Of a stretch of 64,000 nt of DNA, positions 1-8,564 are shown piece by piece (position 1 is the stretch's first letter; each line of letters begins with the position of its first letter). The notes under the pieces are model-generated. The model made no database searches and had not been told where the DNA came from. It worked only from the letters and a program-made list of their open reading frames with translations. Source of the DNA: JAIBBD01 sp041390685 (GTDB taxonomy: Bacteria > Chloroflexota > Dehalococcoidia > UBA2979); the NCBI GenBank assembly GCA_041390685.1, contig JAWKPL010000001.1, positions 2,356,001-2,420,000 of the forward strand. Direction: 5' to 3'. The translations under genes and the position numbers were made by a program.

Positions 1-50
1 TCTCGGTCACGGACGGCGTCCTTCCGTTCGGGGTGGAGCCAGGTGTCTGT

Positions 51-80
51 TTGACCGTGCTTTTCCGGCGTCCCTAGACT
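51..80 (+). promoter_or_regulatory. Predicted promoter of the HIT-family gene
   Basis: TTGACC at 51-56 is followed after 18 bases by TAGACT at 75-80, a good sigma-70 type pair. Transcription would begin near 87, and GGAAGG at 105-110 could act as ribosome binding site for the HIT gene. Confidence 0.55.
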
Positions 81-124
81 GGCCGCCTACGATCCACAGC
101 CCTCGGAAGGTACCCGGTCAGTTG

Positions 125-451
125 ATGCAGCGCTACTGCGTGTTCTGCGAGATCATCGCGCGCCGGGAGCCCGCCGAGATCCTCTACGAGTCGGAGGATG
201 TGATCGTGATCCGCAATGTACTGCGCTGGGTGCCGGTCATGCTCCTGGCGATGCCGAAGCGGCACATGACCCAGTCGGAGCTGTGGCAGAACGTTGGCGA
301 GGTAGGGACGGTGGCGGCGGAGATGGGCCGCCGGTTCTGTCCGCAGGGGTTTCGGCTCGCGTCGAACTTCGGGTGGCACGCGATGCAGTCGCAGGAGCAC
401 GCGCACCTGCACGTGCTCGGCGGCACGTACCTCGGCGAGTACGTCTCCTAG
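125..451 (+). CDS. HIT-family nucleotide-binding protein
   Basis: This 108-residue protein has the histidine triad HAHLHV near its C-terminus, the nucleotide-binding and catalytic motif of HIT proteins, and the N-terminal CVFCEII typical of the Hint branch. Such proteins hydrolyse nucleoside phosphoramidates or dinucleotides in the cytoplasm; the exact substrate cannot be read here. It is about the usual length for the family. A TTG codon at 122 directly precedes the ATG at 125, so the start could be three bases earlier; the GGAAGG at 105-110 suits either. It converges on rph with one base between the two stop codons. Confidence 0.85.
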   Translation: MQRYCVFCEIIARREPAEILYESEDVIVIRNVLRWVPVMLLAMPKRHMTQSELWQNVGEVGTVAAEMGRRFCPQGFRLASNFGWHAMQSQEHAHLHVLGGTYLGEYVS

Positions 452-452
452 G

Positions 453-1196
453 CTAGCGCGCGGCCTTCCATGCGTTCACCGCATCGCGCTGGGCAGCGAA
501 GAGCTGACGAATGCCGACCTCCGCGAGGTCGATCAGGCCGTCCATCTGCCTGCGCGTAAACGGCTCGCCCTCGGCGGTCCCCTGTACCTCGACGAGCTGG
601 CCCGTGCCCAGCATCACGACGTTGAAATCGACGCCCGCCTTCGAGTCCTCGGCGTAGTCGAGGTCGAGCAACGGCTGGCCTTCGATCATCCCGACGGATG
701 TAGCGGCGACCTGCGTGCGGAGCGGCTGCGTGGGCAGGCGGCCTTCGCGCTGCATCCAGTCGATCGCCATGGCGAGGGCGACCCATGCGCCAGTGATGGA
801 GGCGGTCCGGGTGCCGCCGTCGGCCTGCAGCACGTCGCAGTCGAGGGTGATCGTCTGTTCCCCGAGCCGATCGAGGTCGACGACGGCGCGCAGTGAGCGC
901 CCGATCAGGCGCTGGATCTCCTGCGTGCGACCGCCCTGGCGCCCGCGAGCCGCCTCCCGGGCGGAACGCGTGTGCGTCGAACGGGGGAGCATGCCGTATT
1001 CGGCGGTGACCCAGCCAGAGCCGGAGCCGCGGAGGAAGCCGGGGACTCCGGGCTCGACGCTGGCGGCGCAGAGGACCCGAGTGTCGCCGACCTCGATCAG
1101 CGCTGATCCCTCGGCGTGCTTGAGAGCGCCGGGCTCAATCTTCAGTGGCCGGAGGGCGTCACCCGCCCGCCCAAGCGCGCGTTCGCGCATCGTCAT
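453..1196 (-). CDS. rph: Ribonuclease PH
   Basis: RNase PH is a phosphorolytic 3'-to-5' exoribonuclease that trims tRNA 3' ends. The 247 residues match the usual length. Recognisable blocks are LKHAEGSALIEVGDTRVLC, the central WVTAEYGMLPRSTHTR, GRQGGRTQEIQRLIGRSLR with the phosphate-binding arginine region, and CDVLQADGGTRTASITGA. The usual N-terminal RxDGR motif is altered to RAGDALRP after a short RERALG stretch. An AGGAG sequence lies just upstream of the ATG at 1196. The gene follows comEA-comEC on the same strand with a 66-base gap. Confidence 0.95.
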   Translation of the reverse strand: MTMRERALGRAGDALRPLKIEPGALKHAEGSALIEVGDTRVLCAASVEPGVPGFLRGSGSGWVTAEYGMLPRSTHTRSAREAARGRQGGRTQEIQRLIGRSLRAVVDLDRLGEQTITLDCDVLQADGGTRTASITGAWVALAMAIDWMQREGRLPTQPLRTQVAATSVGMIEGQPLLDLDYAEDSKAGVDFNVVMLGTGQLVEVQGTAEGEPFTRRQMDGLIDLAEVGIRQLFAAQRDAVNAWKAAR

Positions 1197-1262
1197 CTCG
1201 AGACTCCTGTGCTTGCGGTGTCGTCACGGTACCACCGAGCGCGCCAGTGCGCCTCGGCGGTG

Positions 1263-3500
1263 TCAGCCGCGCGAGGAGCGGTACCAGAGCGCCGTGCCAT
1301 CGCTGACCAGGGTGATGTCGCCGTCCTCGTCGGTGCGGAGCACCGCCGCGCTCGCGTACCTCGCGAGGACGGCCTCGGCGGGATGCCCGAACGGATTCGA
1401 CGCGCCCACGGAGATGATAGCGACGGCAGGATCGACCGCGGCGACGAAGTCCGGAGCGGATGAGGTCGCGGAACCGTGGTGCGGGACCACGAGTGCGTCG
1501 GCGCGCAGGTCCAGCCCGCTGTGCACGAGCCACTGCTCCGCATCAGACTCGATGTCCGCGGGCAGCAGGATGCGGCGCTCACCGATGGTGACCCGCAGGA
1601 CGAGCGAGCGGTCGTTATCGGAGGAGAGGGCAGCCCCCGTACGCAGGGGGGGCGACAGCACCTCGATGGTAGTGCGGTCGCTCACGTGGATTCGGTCGCC
1701 GATATCGATGGCGCCAGCGTCAGCCGGCCGCGTGGAGCCCGCCGCAACCAGCAGTTCACGGGTGCCCACCCGCCGCTGCACAGCATCGATGCCGCCCGAG
1801 TGGTCGACGTCCTCGTGCGTCAGGATGACGGCGTCCAGGGCGTCGTACTGCCGCGCCCGGCCCAGGGCGGTCATCACGCTGCCGTCGGGCGGACCTGTGT
1901 CGACGAGGACGGCGTTTCCCCGGTCGCGAACGAGGACCGCCAGCCCCTGTCCGACATCGAGGACCGTCACGCTCGCAGGTTCGTCGGAGGACGTGAGGAC
2001 CGTGCTCCAGAGTCCGGCGGCTGCGCCGCCGAGCAGCAGGGTGAGAGCGAGCCCGGTTCCGGCCGCGGGTGCAAGCGTGATCGGGCGTGCCCGCGCGAGC
2101 AGCGCCACCACCACCGCCAGGGCTGCGTAGGCACCGACGACGAGCGGCCCGGGGACCGGTGGGACGTCGATGACCGTGGGTGGCATGGCGAGGAAGCGGA
2201 TGGCCGCGAGGAACGCCGTCGGCGCTGGTGCGAGGAGGACGCGCGCAGGCTCCTCCAGTGGAGGGAAGTTGCCGAACAGGGCCGCGAGGGCGGCGGCGGC
2301 CAGGGTCGCCTCGTAGAGCGGCGCGACCAGGACGTTCGCGGGGATCTGGAGCAGGGGGAAGACGCCGAAGGCGGCGGCCTGAATGGGGGCTACGGCCAGC
2401 GCGGCCCCGGTCGATACGGCAGCGACCTCGATGATCGATGCGATGGCTCCGGATGACGTCAGCCCTGAGCGTGACAGGAGGGCGTCTCGAATGGGCGGGG
2501 CCACGACCAGCACGCCACCGGTCGCGGCGACGCTGAGCTGAAAGGACAGGCTTCGCGCGAGCGCTGGTTCGGTCGCGAGCATCGCGCCGGCGGCGTACGC
2601 GAGAAAGATCCAGCCCGGAGTGCGCCGTCCGAGCATCTCGACGAGCGTGATGCCGAGGGCCATGATCGCGGCGCGGATGACGGGCGGCTCGGCGCCGACG
2701 AGGGCGACGTACAGAGGCAGGAGACCGAGCGCGATCCCTGCGGCGCGCCGGCGCGGGAGGCCGGATGAGAGGACGGCCACCGCGATGCCGAGCACAAGCG
2801 CGACGTTCTGGCCTGAGACGACGACGAGGTGCGTCGTCCCGGTAGCGCGGAGGTCGCGGGCGAGCTCGTCGGGCATCGTCTGCTGCACGCCCAGGAGCAC
2901 GCCGACCGACAGCGAGGACTCCGGCTCGGGGAGGACGCGCTCAATGCTCGTAACGGCCCGTTCGCGGACCGCGTGCAACGCGCGCTCAACCCCCGCCGGC
3001 GGTTCGTGCCCGACGACAGACCATCGGTCGGGAAAGGCGATGACGCCCGCTGTGTCGGCCGCTCCGTCCTCCGCGCGCTCGATCTCGCCGACGAGCGAGA
3101 GGCGATCTCCGGCACTCACCTCACGCGATGCGGGGACGAGGACGGTGACGCGCCCGTCCGCCTCCTGGCCGTCGAGTTGCTCTACGTCGATGCGGGCCCG
3201 GAGCAGAGAGCCGCGGACGACGGGTGGCTCGCGGACGATGCCGGTGACTTCGCGCGTGCCTTCGTACAACGGGAGCCATTCAGGCGAGGAGCGCGAGTCG
3301 ATGGCATAGGCGTGACCGGCGCCGGCGAACGCAACGGCGGCGACGACGACGGCCGCTGAGAGGCCGGGCCGGATGCGCGTACTGGCGGCGATGAGCCCAG
3401 CGGCTACTACCACGGCACTCCATGCGGGCGGGCCCCCAAGCAGGCCGCCGAAGAGCGCTCCGGCGACGAATGAGGTGACCACCGTGGCAAGCGCCGGCAT
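1263..3500 (-). CDS. comEC: ComEC/Rec2 DNA-uptake channel protein
   Basis: This 745-residue polytopic membrane protein belongs to the ComEC/Rec2 family, which forms the inner-membrane channel for single-stranded DNA during natural transformation. The N-terminus has several hydrophobic helices. The central competence domain carries THLVVVSGQNVAL and GAEPPVIRAAIMALG. The C-terminal metallo-beta-lactamase domain has LDVGQGLAVLV and the metal-binding ILTHEDVDHSGG. Length fits full-length family members. Its ATG at 3500 shares one base with the comEA stop, so the two are translationally coupled. Confidence 0.93.
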   Translation of the reverse strand: MPALATVVTSFVAGALFGGLLGGPPAWSAVVVAAGLIAASTRIRPGLSAAVVVAAVAFAGAGHAYAIDSRSSPEWLPLYEGTREVTGIVREPPVVRGSLLRARIDVEQLDGQEADGRVTVLVPASREVSAGDRLSLVGEIERAEDGAADTAGVIAFPDRWSVVGHEPPAGVERALHAVRERAVTSIERVLPEPESSLSVGVLLGVQQTMPDELARDLRATGTTHLVVVSGQNVALVLGIAVAVLSSGLPRRRAAGIALGLLPLYVALVGAEPPVIRAAIMALGITLVEMLGRRTPGWIFLAYAAGAMLATEPALARSLSFQLSVAATGGVLVVAPPIRDALLSRSGLTSSGAIASIIEVAAVSTGAALAVAPIQAAAFGVFPLLQIPANVLVAPLYEATLAAAALAALFGNFPPLEEPARVLLAPAPTAFLAAIRFLAMPPTVIDVPPVPGPLVVGAYAALAVVVALLARARPITLAPAAGTGLALTLLLGGAAAGLWSTVLTSSDEPASVTVLDVGQGLAVLVRDRGNAVLVDTGPPDGSVMTALGRARQYDALDAVILTHEDVDHSGGIDAVQRRVGTRELLVAAGSTRPADAGAIDIGDRIHVSDRTTIEVLSPPLRTGAALSSDNDRSLVLRVTIGERRILLPADIESDAEQWLVHSGLDLRADALVVPHHGSATSSAPDFVAAVDPAVAIISVGASNPFGHPAEAVLARYASAAVLRTDEDGDITLVSDGTALWYRSSRG

Positions 3501-4021
3501 CAGCGGACCGTCACCAGGTCGCGGATCTGCTCGTACGTGCGCTCGGGAATCACCCGGCGGTCGATGAGTTCGTCAGTGGAAGCGAAGGGCCCGGACGCGG
3601 CGCGCGCCCGCACGATCGCATCAGCGTACGCGGGGCCGATGGCCGGCAACGCCGCCAGCTCATCCGCGGTCGCGGCATTCAGATCGACGAGTGGACCGCT
3701 GTCGCCGTGGCGCGGCACGACCACCCGGTCCTCATCCCTCACGCGTCTGGAAAGGTTCACGGCATCGAGATTGGCGTCGCTGGCGGCGCCGCCCGCGCGG
3801 GCGATCACGTCTGAGACGCGCTCGCCCGGCTCGGCCGGTACGACTCCCGGAGCGGCGACCGCGCCGGCGACGGCAACGCGGATCTCGTCGACGCCGGGCG
3901 GCGGGTGACGCCGCTCCACCTCGATTCCCCGGCCGGCTGATGGGGGCCGCAGCGCGAGCACCATGAATGCCATGACGATTGCCACGGCGAAGATCGAGTT
4001 GACGATGCGGCGCGCGGACAT
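3500..4021 (-). CDS. comEA: ComEA-type helix-hairpin-helix DNA receptor
   Basis: The 173-residue protein starts with a single membrane anchor (MSARRIVNSIFAVAIVMAFM). It continues with an SLBB-type domain (EIRVAVAGAVAAPGVV) and ends in a tandem helix-hairpin-helix region beginning VDLNAATADELAALPAIGP. This is the layout of ComEA, which binds incoming double-stranded DNA at the outer face of the membrane and passes it to ComEC. The open frame extends upstream to 4138, but ATG at 4021 puts the anchor at the very N-terminus and is preferred. Confidence 0.9.
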   Translation of the reverse strand: MSARRIVNSIFAVAIVMAFMVLALRPPSAGRGIEVERRHPPPGVDEIRVAVAGAVAAPGVVPAEPGERVSDVIARAGGAASDANLDAVNLSRRVRDEDRVVVPRHGDSGPLVDLNAATADELAALPAIGPAYADAIVRARAASGPFASTDELIDRRVIPERTYEQIRDLVTVR

Positions 4022-4118
4022 GGGCGGTCTCCCGTGGCTCGCCCGAGGCGCGCACAGCCTAGCGCAACCACACACGTAGTTGCATGAGCGCGGGTGTCGC
4101 CACGCGCCACGGATTACG

Positions 4119-4124
4119 TATACT
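4119..4124 (+). promoter_or_regulatory. Predicted -10 box of argF
   Basis: TATACT lies 28 bases before the GTG start of argF and predicts transcription from about 4131. No convincing -35 is visible; TGTCGC at 4095-4100 is weak. GAGGGA at 4144-4149 is placed as ribosome binding site. Confidence 0.5.
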
Positions 4125-4152
4125 GACCGTCTACGCAACGCCCGAGGGAACT

Positions 4153-5070
4153 GTGCAAAGCCGTCACCTGACGTCGATCCTCGATCTCTCCCCCGAGGAC
4201 CTCGAACGGGTTCTTGATGTCGCGCTGTCGATCAAGCGCGACGGGACAGGCCCTGTGCTCTCCGGGCAGGTGCTCGCTCTGCTGTTCGAGAAGCCATCAC
4301 TGCGCACGCGCGTGTCCTTCGAGGTTGCCATGAGCCGGCTCGGGGGGCGGTCGCTCTACCTCAGCAAGGACGAGGTGCAGATTGGGACTCGTGAGCCGGT
4401 GCGGGACGTCGCGCGGGTGCTGTCACGGATGGTTGACGTGGTCGCGATTCGCACGTTCGCGCAGGCCCCGCTTGATGAGTTCGCATCGTGGTCCACGGTC
4501 CCGGTCATCAATGCGCTGAGCGATGACGAGCATCCGTGCCAGGTCCTGGCCGATCTGCTAACACTGCGCGAGCGGTTCGGCGTGCTGCGCGGCCTGCGGC
4601 TCGCGTACCTCGGCGAGGGGAACAACGTAGCGCGGTCGCTGGCGTTTGGATCCGTGCTCGCGGGGGTTGAATTCGTTTGTGCGTCGCCGGCGGGCTACGG
4701 CCTGACGGCGCAAGATCTGGCCCAAGCGGCCGGACTGCCCGGCGGCGGGTCGGCGTCCCAGACCGACGACCCGCTCGCGGCGGTCGCGGGCGCGGCGGCG
4801 GTCTACACTGATGTCTGGGCCTCGATGGGGTCAGAGCACCTGCTGGAGGCGCGACTGGAGGCGTTTCGCGGCTACCAGTTGAATGCGGACCTCCTGTTGG
4901 CGGCTCCTGCGGACGTCCTGGTGATGCACGATCTCCCGGCGCATCGAGGCGAGGAGATCACAGACGACGTGATCGAGTCTCCCCGCTCGATCGTGTTCGA
5001 CCAGGCGGAGAATCGTTTGCACGCGCAGCAAGCGACGTTGATGCTGTTGATGGGACGCTCCCCGCAGTAG
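4153..5070 (+). CDS. argF: Ornithine carbamoyltransferase (Cys-to-Asp in HCLP)
   Basis: The 305-residue product matches ornithine carbamoyltransferase, which makes citrulline from carbamoyl phosphate and ornithine in arginine synthesis. The carbamoyl-phosphate site reads FEKPSLRTRVSFEVA, followed by VQIGTREPVRDVAR, HPCQVLADLLTL, the ornithine loop DVWASMGSE and C-terminal ENRLHAQQATLM. The family's HCLP motif is HDLPAHRGEEIT: the ornithine-binding cysteine is aspartate at residue 260. GTG at 4153 was chosen because GAGGGA sits correctly upstream; an ATG at 4084 in the same frame lies before the predicted -10 box. No other arginine genes are adjacent. Confidence 0.88.
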   Translation: MQSRHLTSILDLSPEDLERVLDVALSIKRDGTGPVLSGQVLALLFEKPSLRTRVSFEVAMSRLGGRSLYLSKDEVQIGTREPVRDVARVLSRMVDVVAIRTFAQAPLDEFASWSTVPVINALSDDEHPCQVLADLLTLRERFGVLRGLRLAYLGEGNNVARSLAFGSVLAGVEFVCASPAGYGLTAQDLAQAAGLPGGGSASQTDDPLAAVAGAAAVYTDVWASMGSEHLLEARLEAFRGYQLNADLLLAAPADVLVMHDLPAHRGEEITDDVIESPRSIVFDQAENRLHAQQATLMLLMGRSPQ

Positions 5071-5110
5071 TCCGGGCCGGAGCCGTCCCAGCCCGCGGAA
5101 GGCGTCGCGA

Positions 5111-5947
5111 ATGCCCGATGTGTCCGGCGCCCTCGGGGACGCGCTCGATCGCCTGACGCTCGCCGCCGTCATCGACATCCTCATCGTCTCTGTCTCGGTG
5201 TACTGGCTGTTGCTTCTGATCCGGGGCACGACGGCGATGACGGTCCTGCGAGGGGCAGTTGTGCTGCTCGGTGGGGCCTTCCTGCTCAGTCGTGCGCTGG
5301 ACCTGCTGGTCGTGAACTGGCTCCTCCGGAACTCGGTGACAGGGATCGTCATCGCCATGGCGCTCGTCTTCCAGCCTGAGATCCGGCGCGCGCTCGAGCG
5401 GCTGGGCCGTACCGGGCTGCGGTCGTCCATGCGGCGCGAGGAACGCCTCCATACCGTCGATACGGTCGTGCGGGCAGCGAGCCGCCTTGCGAGGCAGGGG
5501 CGTGGCGCGCTCATTGTCCTCGAGCGTGAGACGGGCCTGCAGGAAGTGATCGACACAGGGGTACCGCTCGGGGCGGACCTGTCTGCTGAGCTCCTGGGGA
5601 CGATCTTCGTAACGAACTCCCCACTGCACGACGGAGCGGCCGTGATCCGGGTCGACCGGGTCGTCGCGGCCGGGTGCACCTTGCCCCTCTCCGAGACGCC
5701 GTTGCCCGCCGAGTACGGCATGCGCCATCGAGCAGCCCTCGGGATCACGGAGCGGACCGACGCCGTCGTGGTGGTGGTCTCCGAGGAGCGGGGGGAGATA
5801 TCGCTCGCGTCGAACGGACGCATGCTGCCGGACCTTGATGAGGTGCGCCTCGGTCGTCAGCTCTACCGCCTGTTCGACCTGACGGGGTTGAGTCCAGAGG
5901 CGCCACGGCTGGATGAAGCCGGCGGTGTTGAACGGCAGGCATCGTAG
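5111..5947 (+). CDS. cdaA: Membrane diadenylate cyclase, c-di-AMP synthase
   Basis: The 278-residue protein has hydrophobic N-terminal segments up to about residue 80, then a DAC domain. The two active-site motifs are present: DGA in SPLHDGAAVI and RHR in GMRHRAALGITE. It would convert two ATP to cyclic di-AMP at the membrane. The next gene starts on the last base of its stop codon and encodes a YbbR protein, the known CdaR partner and regulator. This cdaA-cdaR pairing is also found in Firmicutes, usually followed there by glmM; here der follows instead. Confidence 0.93.
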   Translation: MPDVSGALGDALDRLTLAAVIDILIVSVSVYWLLLLIRGTTAMTVLRGAVVLLGGAFLLSRALDLLVVNWLLRNSVTGIVIAMALVFQPEIRRALERLGRTGLRSSMRREERLHTVDTVVRAASRLARQGRGALIVLERETGLQEVIDTGVPLGADLSAELLGTIFVTNSPLHDGAAVIRVDRVVAAGCTLPLSETPLPAEYGMRHRAALGITERTDAVVVVVSEERGEISLASNGRMLPDLDEVRLGRQLYRLFDLTGLSPEAPRLDEAGGVERQAS

Positions 5948-7221
5948 TGCCAGCGACCACGCCCGCATGGTTGCGCGATCTGCGAGTCATTGCGACGGGC
6001 GTGTGGCGCCGAACGAGGGCGAACGTGTGGCGCAGCCCGGGGCTCGCGCTGTTCTCGCTTGTGATCGGTGTGGTTCTGTGGGTCATCGTGACCGACGTCG
6101 AGAATCCGACGCGCGTCGACACGTTCTCGGCGCAGATTCCCGTGGAAGCCGTCAACGTTGATGGCGACCTGGCGGTGGCGAATGCGTCACTGCCGTCGGT
6201 GCAGGTGCGGGTATCAGCGCCGGAAGACGCCTGGGACGAGCTGTCCGTGACGAACTTCCGCGCCTTCGTGGACCTCAACGGACTCGAGGCGCGTGAGCAG
6301 ATCGCGCCGGTGCAGGTGGAAGTCAGCGGGATCCGTCGCGTGCGCGTGATCGACACGATCCCCAGCCGCGTGCAGGTGAACCTCGAGCCGCTCGAGACAC
6401 GCGACGTGCCGGTGACGACGAGGGTCGTAGGGGTCGCGCCGCGGGGATATGAGCCGGGTGCCGTGCAACCGGACCAGACGACGGTGGAAGTCGCGGGGCC
6501 GCAGTCGCTTGTCTCGCGTGTGACGGCCGCGGTAGCGACGGTGAATGTTACGGGGCTCACGGTGGGCCTCGAACAGACGGTGAACCTGGTGCCGGTCGTC
6601 GAGGGTGGCGGAGAAGTACGGGGCGTGACCGTGCGGCCGGAGACCGTGCGCGTCTCGGTCGCGGTTGTGCAGACGCAGCTGACGCGGACGCTGCCCGTGA
6701 CCGCCGAGGTGACCGGACAACCGGCGGCAGGGTATCGGGTCTCCGGCGTGGACGTATTGCCGACCACGGTGACGATCGAGGGGCACATCGATGTGCTCCA
6801 GGCGCTCGATACGCTCGTGTTGCCGGGCGTCGACATCGGGGGGCAGACGACGGACGTCAAAGCGACCGTACGCCCCAACCTGCCCGAAGGAGTCTCGATT
6901 GTCCCGGCGGGCACAACGGTGACCGTCGAGGTAACGATTGCGGCGATACCCGGCTCAATCGCGCTGACGCTGGCGCCGGAGGTCACGAATGTGCGTCAGG
7001 GCCTCCTGGCGCGGGTGACCCCCGGCAGTGTCTCGGTAATCTTGGACGGTCCGCTGCCGCGCTTGAATGCGCTGGCGTCCGGGGCCGTCCGCGCGACAGT
7101 GGATGCCTCGAATCTTGGTCCAGGCACGCACGACCTGCGGGTGAATATCCAGGTGCCTGATGGCGTGTTCGTGCGTCAGGTGCAGCCCGTGAGCGTCTCC
7201 GTTACGCTGGCACCACCATGA
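5947..7221 (+). CDS. cdaR: YbbR-domain protein, CdaR-like partner of CdaA
   Basis: The 424-residue product has one N-terminal transmembrane segment (LALFSLVIGVVLWVIVTDVE) and then about four to five repeated YbbR beta domains on the outer side. Repeats can be recognised by recurring VQVRVSAP, VQVNLEPLETRDVPV, TVEVAGPQSLVSRV and VRVSVAVVQTQLTRTLPV. CdaR proteins modulate diadenylate cyclase activity at the membrane. The GTG start overlaps the cdaA stop, and its own stop overlaps der by ATGA, so the genes are likely co-translated. Confidence 0.88.
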   Translation: MPATTPAWLRDLRVIATGVWRRTRANVWRSPGLALFSLVIGVVLWVIVTDVENPTRVDTFSAQIPVEAVNVDGDLAVANASLPSVQVRVSAPEDAWDELSVTNFRAFVDLNGLEAREQIAPVQVEVSGIRRVRVIDTIPSRVQVNLEPLETRDVPVTTRVVGVAPRGYEPGAVQPDQTTVEVAGPQSLVSRVTAAVATVNVTGLTVGLEQTVNLVPVVEGGGEVRGVTVRPETVRVSVAVVQTQLTRTLPVTAEVTGQPAAGYRVSGVDVLPTTVTIEGHIDVLQALDTLVLPGVDIGGQTTDVKATVRPNLPEGVSIVPAGTTVTVEVTIAAIPGSIALTLAPEVTNVRQGLLARVTPGSVSVILDGPLPRLNALASGAVRATVDASNLGPGTHDLRVNIQVPDGVFVRQVQPVSVSVTLAPP

Positions 7222-8564
7222 CCACCCCGGCCGATACTGCCCCGCTGGTTGCCGTCGTCGGTCGTCCCAACGTCGGAAAGTCGGCGCTGTTCAATCGACT
7301 CACGCGGACACGTCGCGCGCTAGTTGAGGAGGTGGCGGGCACGACCCGCGACCGGATCTACGGCTGGTTCGACTGGCGCGGGCGACACGTACGTGTCGTC
7401 GACACTGGCGGCGTGGAGGGCCCCGAAGCGGACCCGTTCACCGCGCTGATTCGCGAGCAGGTGATCGAGGCGATCGAGGAGTCCGACGCGATCCTGTTCG
7501 TCGTCGATGCCGCGCAGGGCGTGACGGCCGCGGACGAGGCCATCGTCGACCTCCTGCGCCGCACTACAAAGCCGGTGCTCCTCATTGGCAATAAGGCCGA
7601 CCGCCGCGAAGCGCGGCAGAACGTGGTCGACCTGCAGGCGCTGGGACTGGGCGACCCGATCCTGATTTCGGCCTACCACGGACAGGGCGTGGCCGACGTG
7701 ATGGACCGCGTCCTGGATGTGGTCGCGGCGGCGCCGCCGCCGGAGCGGGAAGAGCGACTCCGTATCGCCGTCGTCGGCCGTCCCAACGTGGGGAAGTCAT
7801 CGCTGGTGAACGCGATCCTTGGGGAGTCGCGAGTGATCGTGTCGGACGTGCCGGGCACGACCCGTGACGCGATCGACACACCGTTCGAACTCGAGGGCGC
7901 ATCGTTGCTGCTGGTGGACACCGCAGGCATCCGGCGGCGCGGGAAAATCGAGCGGGGTGTCGAGCGGCATTCGGTGCAGCGGGCGGAGCACGCTATCGAC
8001 CGCGCGGACGTGGTCTTCCTCGTCACCGACCAGGGGGAGCCCACGGTTGCGCAGGACACGCATATCGCCGGATACGTGGCGGAGCAGGGCAAGGGCCTGA
8101 TCATCGTCGTGAACAAGTGGGACCTGGCCGAGGACCGCGGGGACCGTCACGGGTTCGCGCGCAGAGTGGACCAACGCTATCAGTTCGTCCCGTGGGCGCC
8201 CGTCCAGTTCACCTCGGCGGTGACCGGTGAAGGGATACGTGAACTCCTCGAACTGGCCATCCACATCGACCAGGTGCGCCGCCGACGGGTGCAGACCTCG
8301 GAACTGAACCTCGTGGTGCATCGGGCGATGGTCGAGCACGGCCCTCCCTCGGTGCGGGGCAAGCGGCTGAAGGTCATGTACGCGACTCAGGCGGAAACCG
8401 AGCCACCGACATTCGTGTTCTTCGTGAACGATCCTCGTCTGCTGCATTTCTCCTACCGCCGCTTCCTCGAGAACCGACTTCGAGCCGCGTTCGGGTTTGA
8501 GGGCACGGCGATCCGGATGGTGTTCCGACGACGGTCCGAGGACCGGCACGAGGCTTCAGCATGA
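7218..8564 (+). CDS. der: Ribosome-assembly GTPase Der (EngA)
   Basis: Two tandem GTPase domains are visible. The first has VGRPNVGKSALFNRL, DTGGVEGP and GNKAD. The second has VGRPNVGKSSLVNAI, DTAGIRRRG and NKWDLAED. A C-terminal KH-like domain begins around residue 350 (TSELNLVVHRAMVEHGPP). At 448 residues it is the usual size. Der acts in maturation of the 50S ribosomal subunit. It overlaps both neighbours by four bases. Confidence 0.97.
   Translation: MTTPADTAPLVAVVGRPNVGKSALFNRLTRTRRALVEEVAGTTRDRIYGWFDWRGRHVRVVDTGGVEGPEADPFTALIREQVIEAIEESDAILFVVDAAQGVTAADEAIVDLLRRTTKPVLLIGNKADRREARQNVVDLQALGLGDPILISAYHGQGVADVMDRVLDVVAAAPPPEREERLRIAVVGRPNVGKSSLVNAILGESRVIVSDVPGTTRDAIDTPFELEGASLLLVDTAGIRRRGKIERGVERHSVQRAEHAIDRADVVFLVTDQGEPTVAQDTHIAGYVAEQGKGLIIVVNKWDLAEDRGDRHGFARRVDQRYQFVPWAPVQFTSAVTGEGIRELLELAIHIDQVRRRRVQTSELNLVVHRAMVEHGPPSVRGKRLKVMYATQAETEPPTFVFFVNDPRLLHFSYRRFLENRLRAAFGFEGTAIRMVFRRRSEDRHEASA

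Noticed and set aside
715..2456. Long open frames (up to 471 codons) on the plus strand across rph and comEC
   Set aside because: They lie antisense to clear genes, are rich in Arg, Ser and Pro, and show no family motif. High GC leaves few stop codons, so such shadows are expected.
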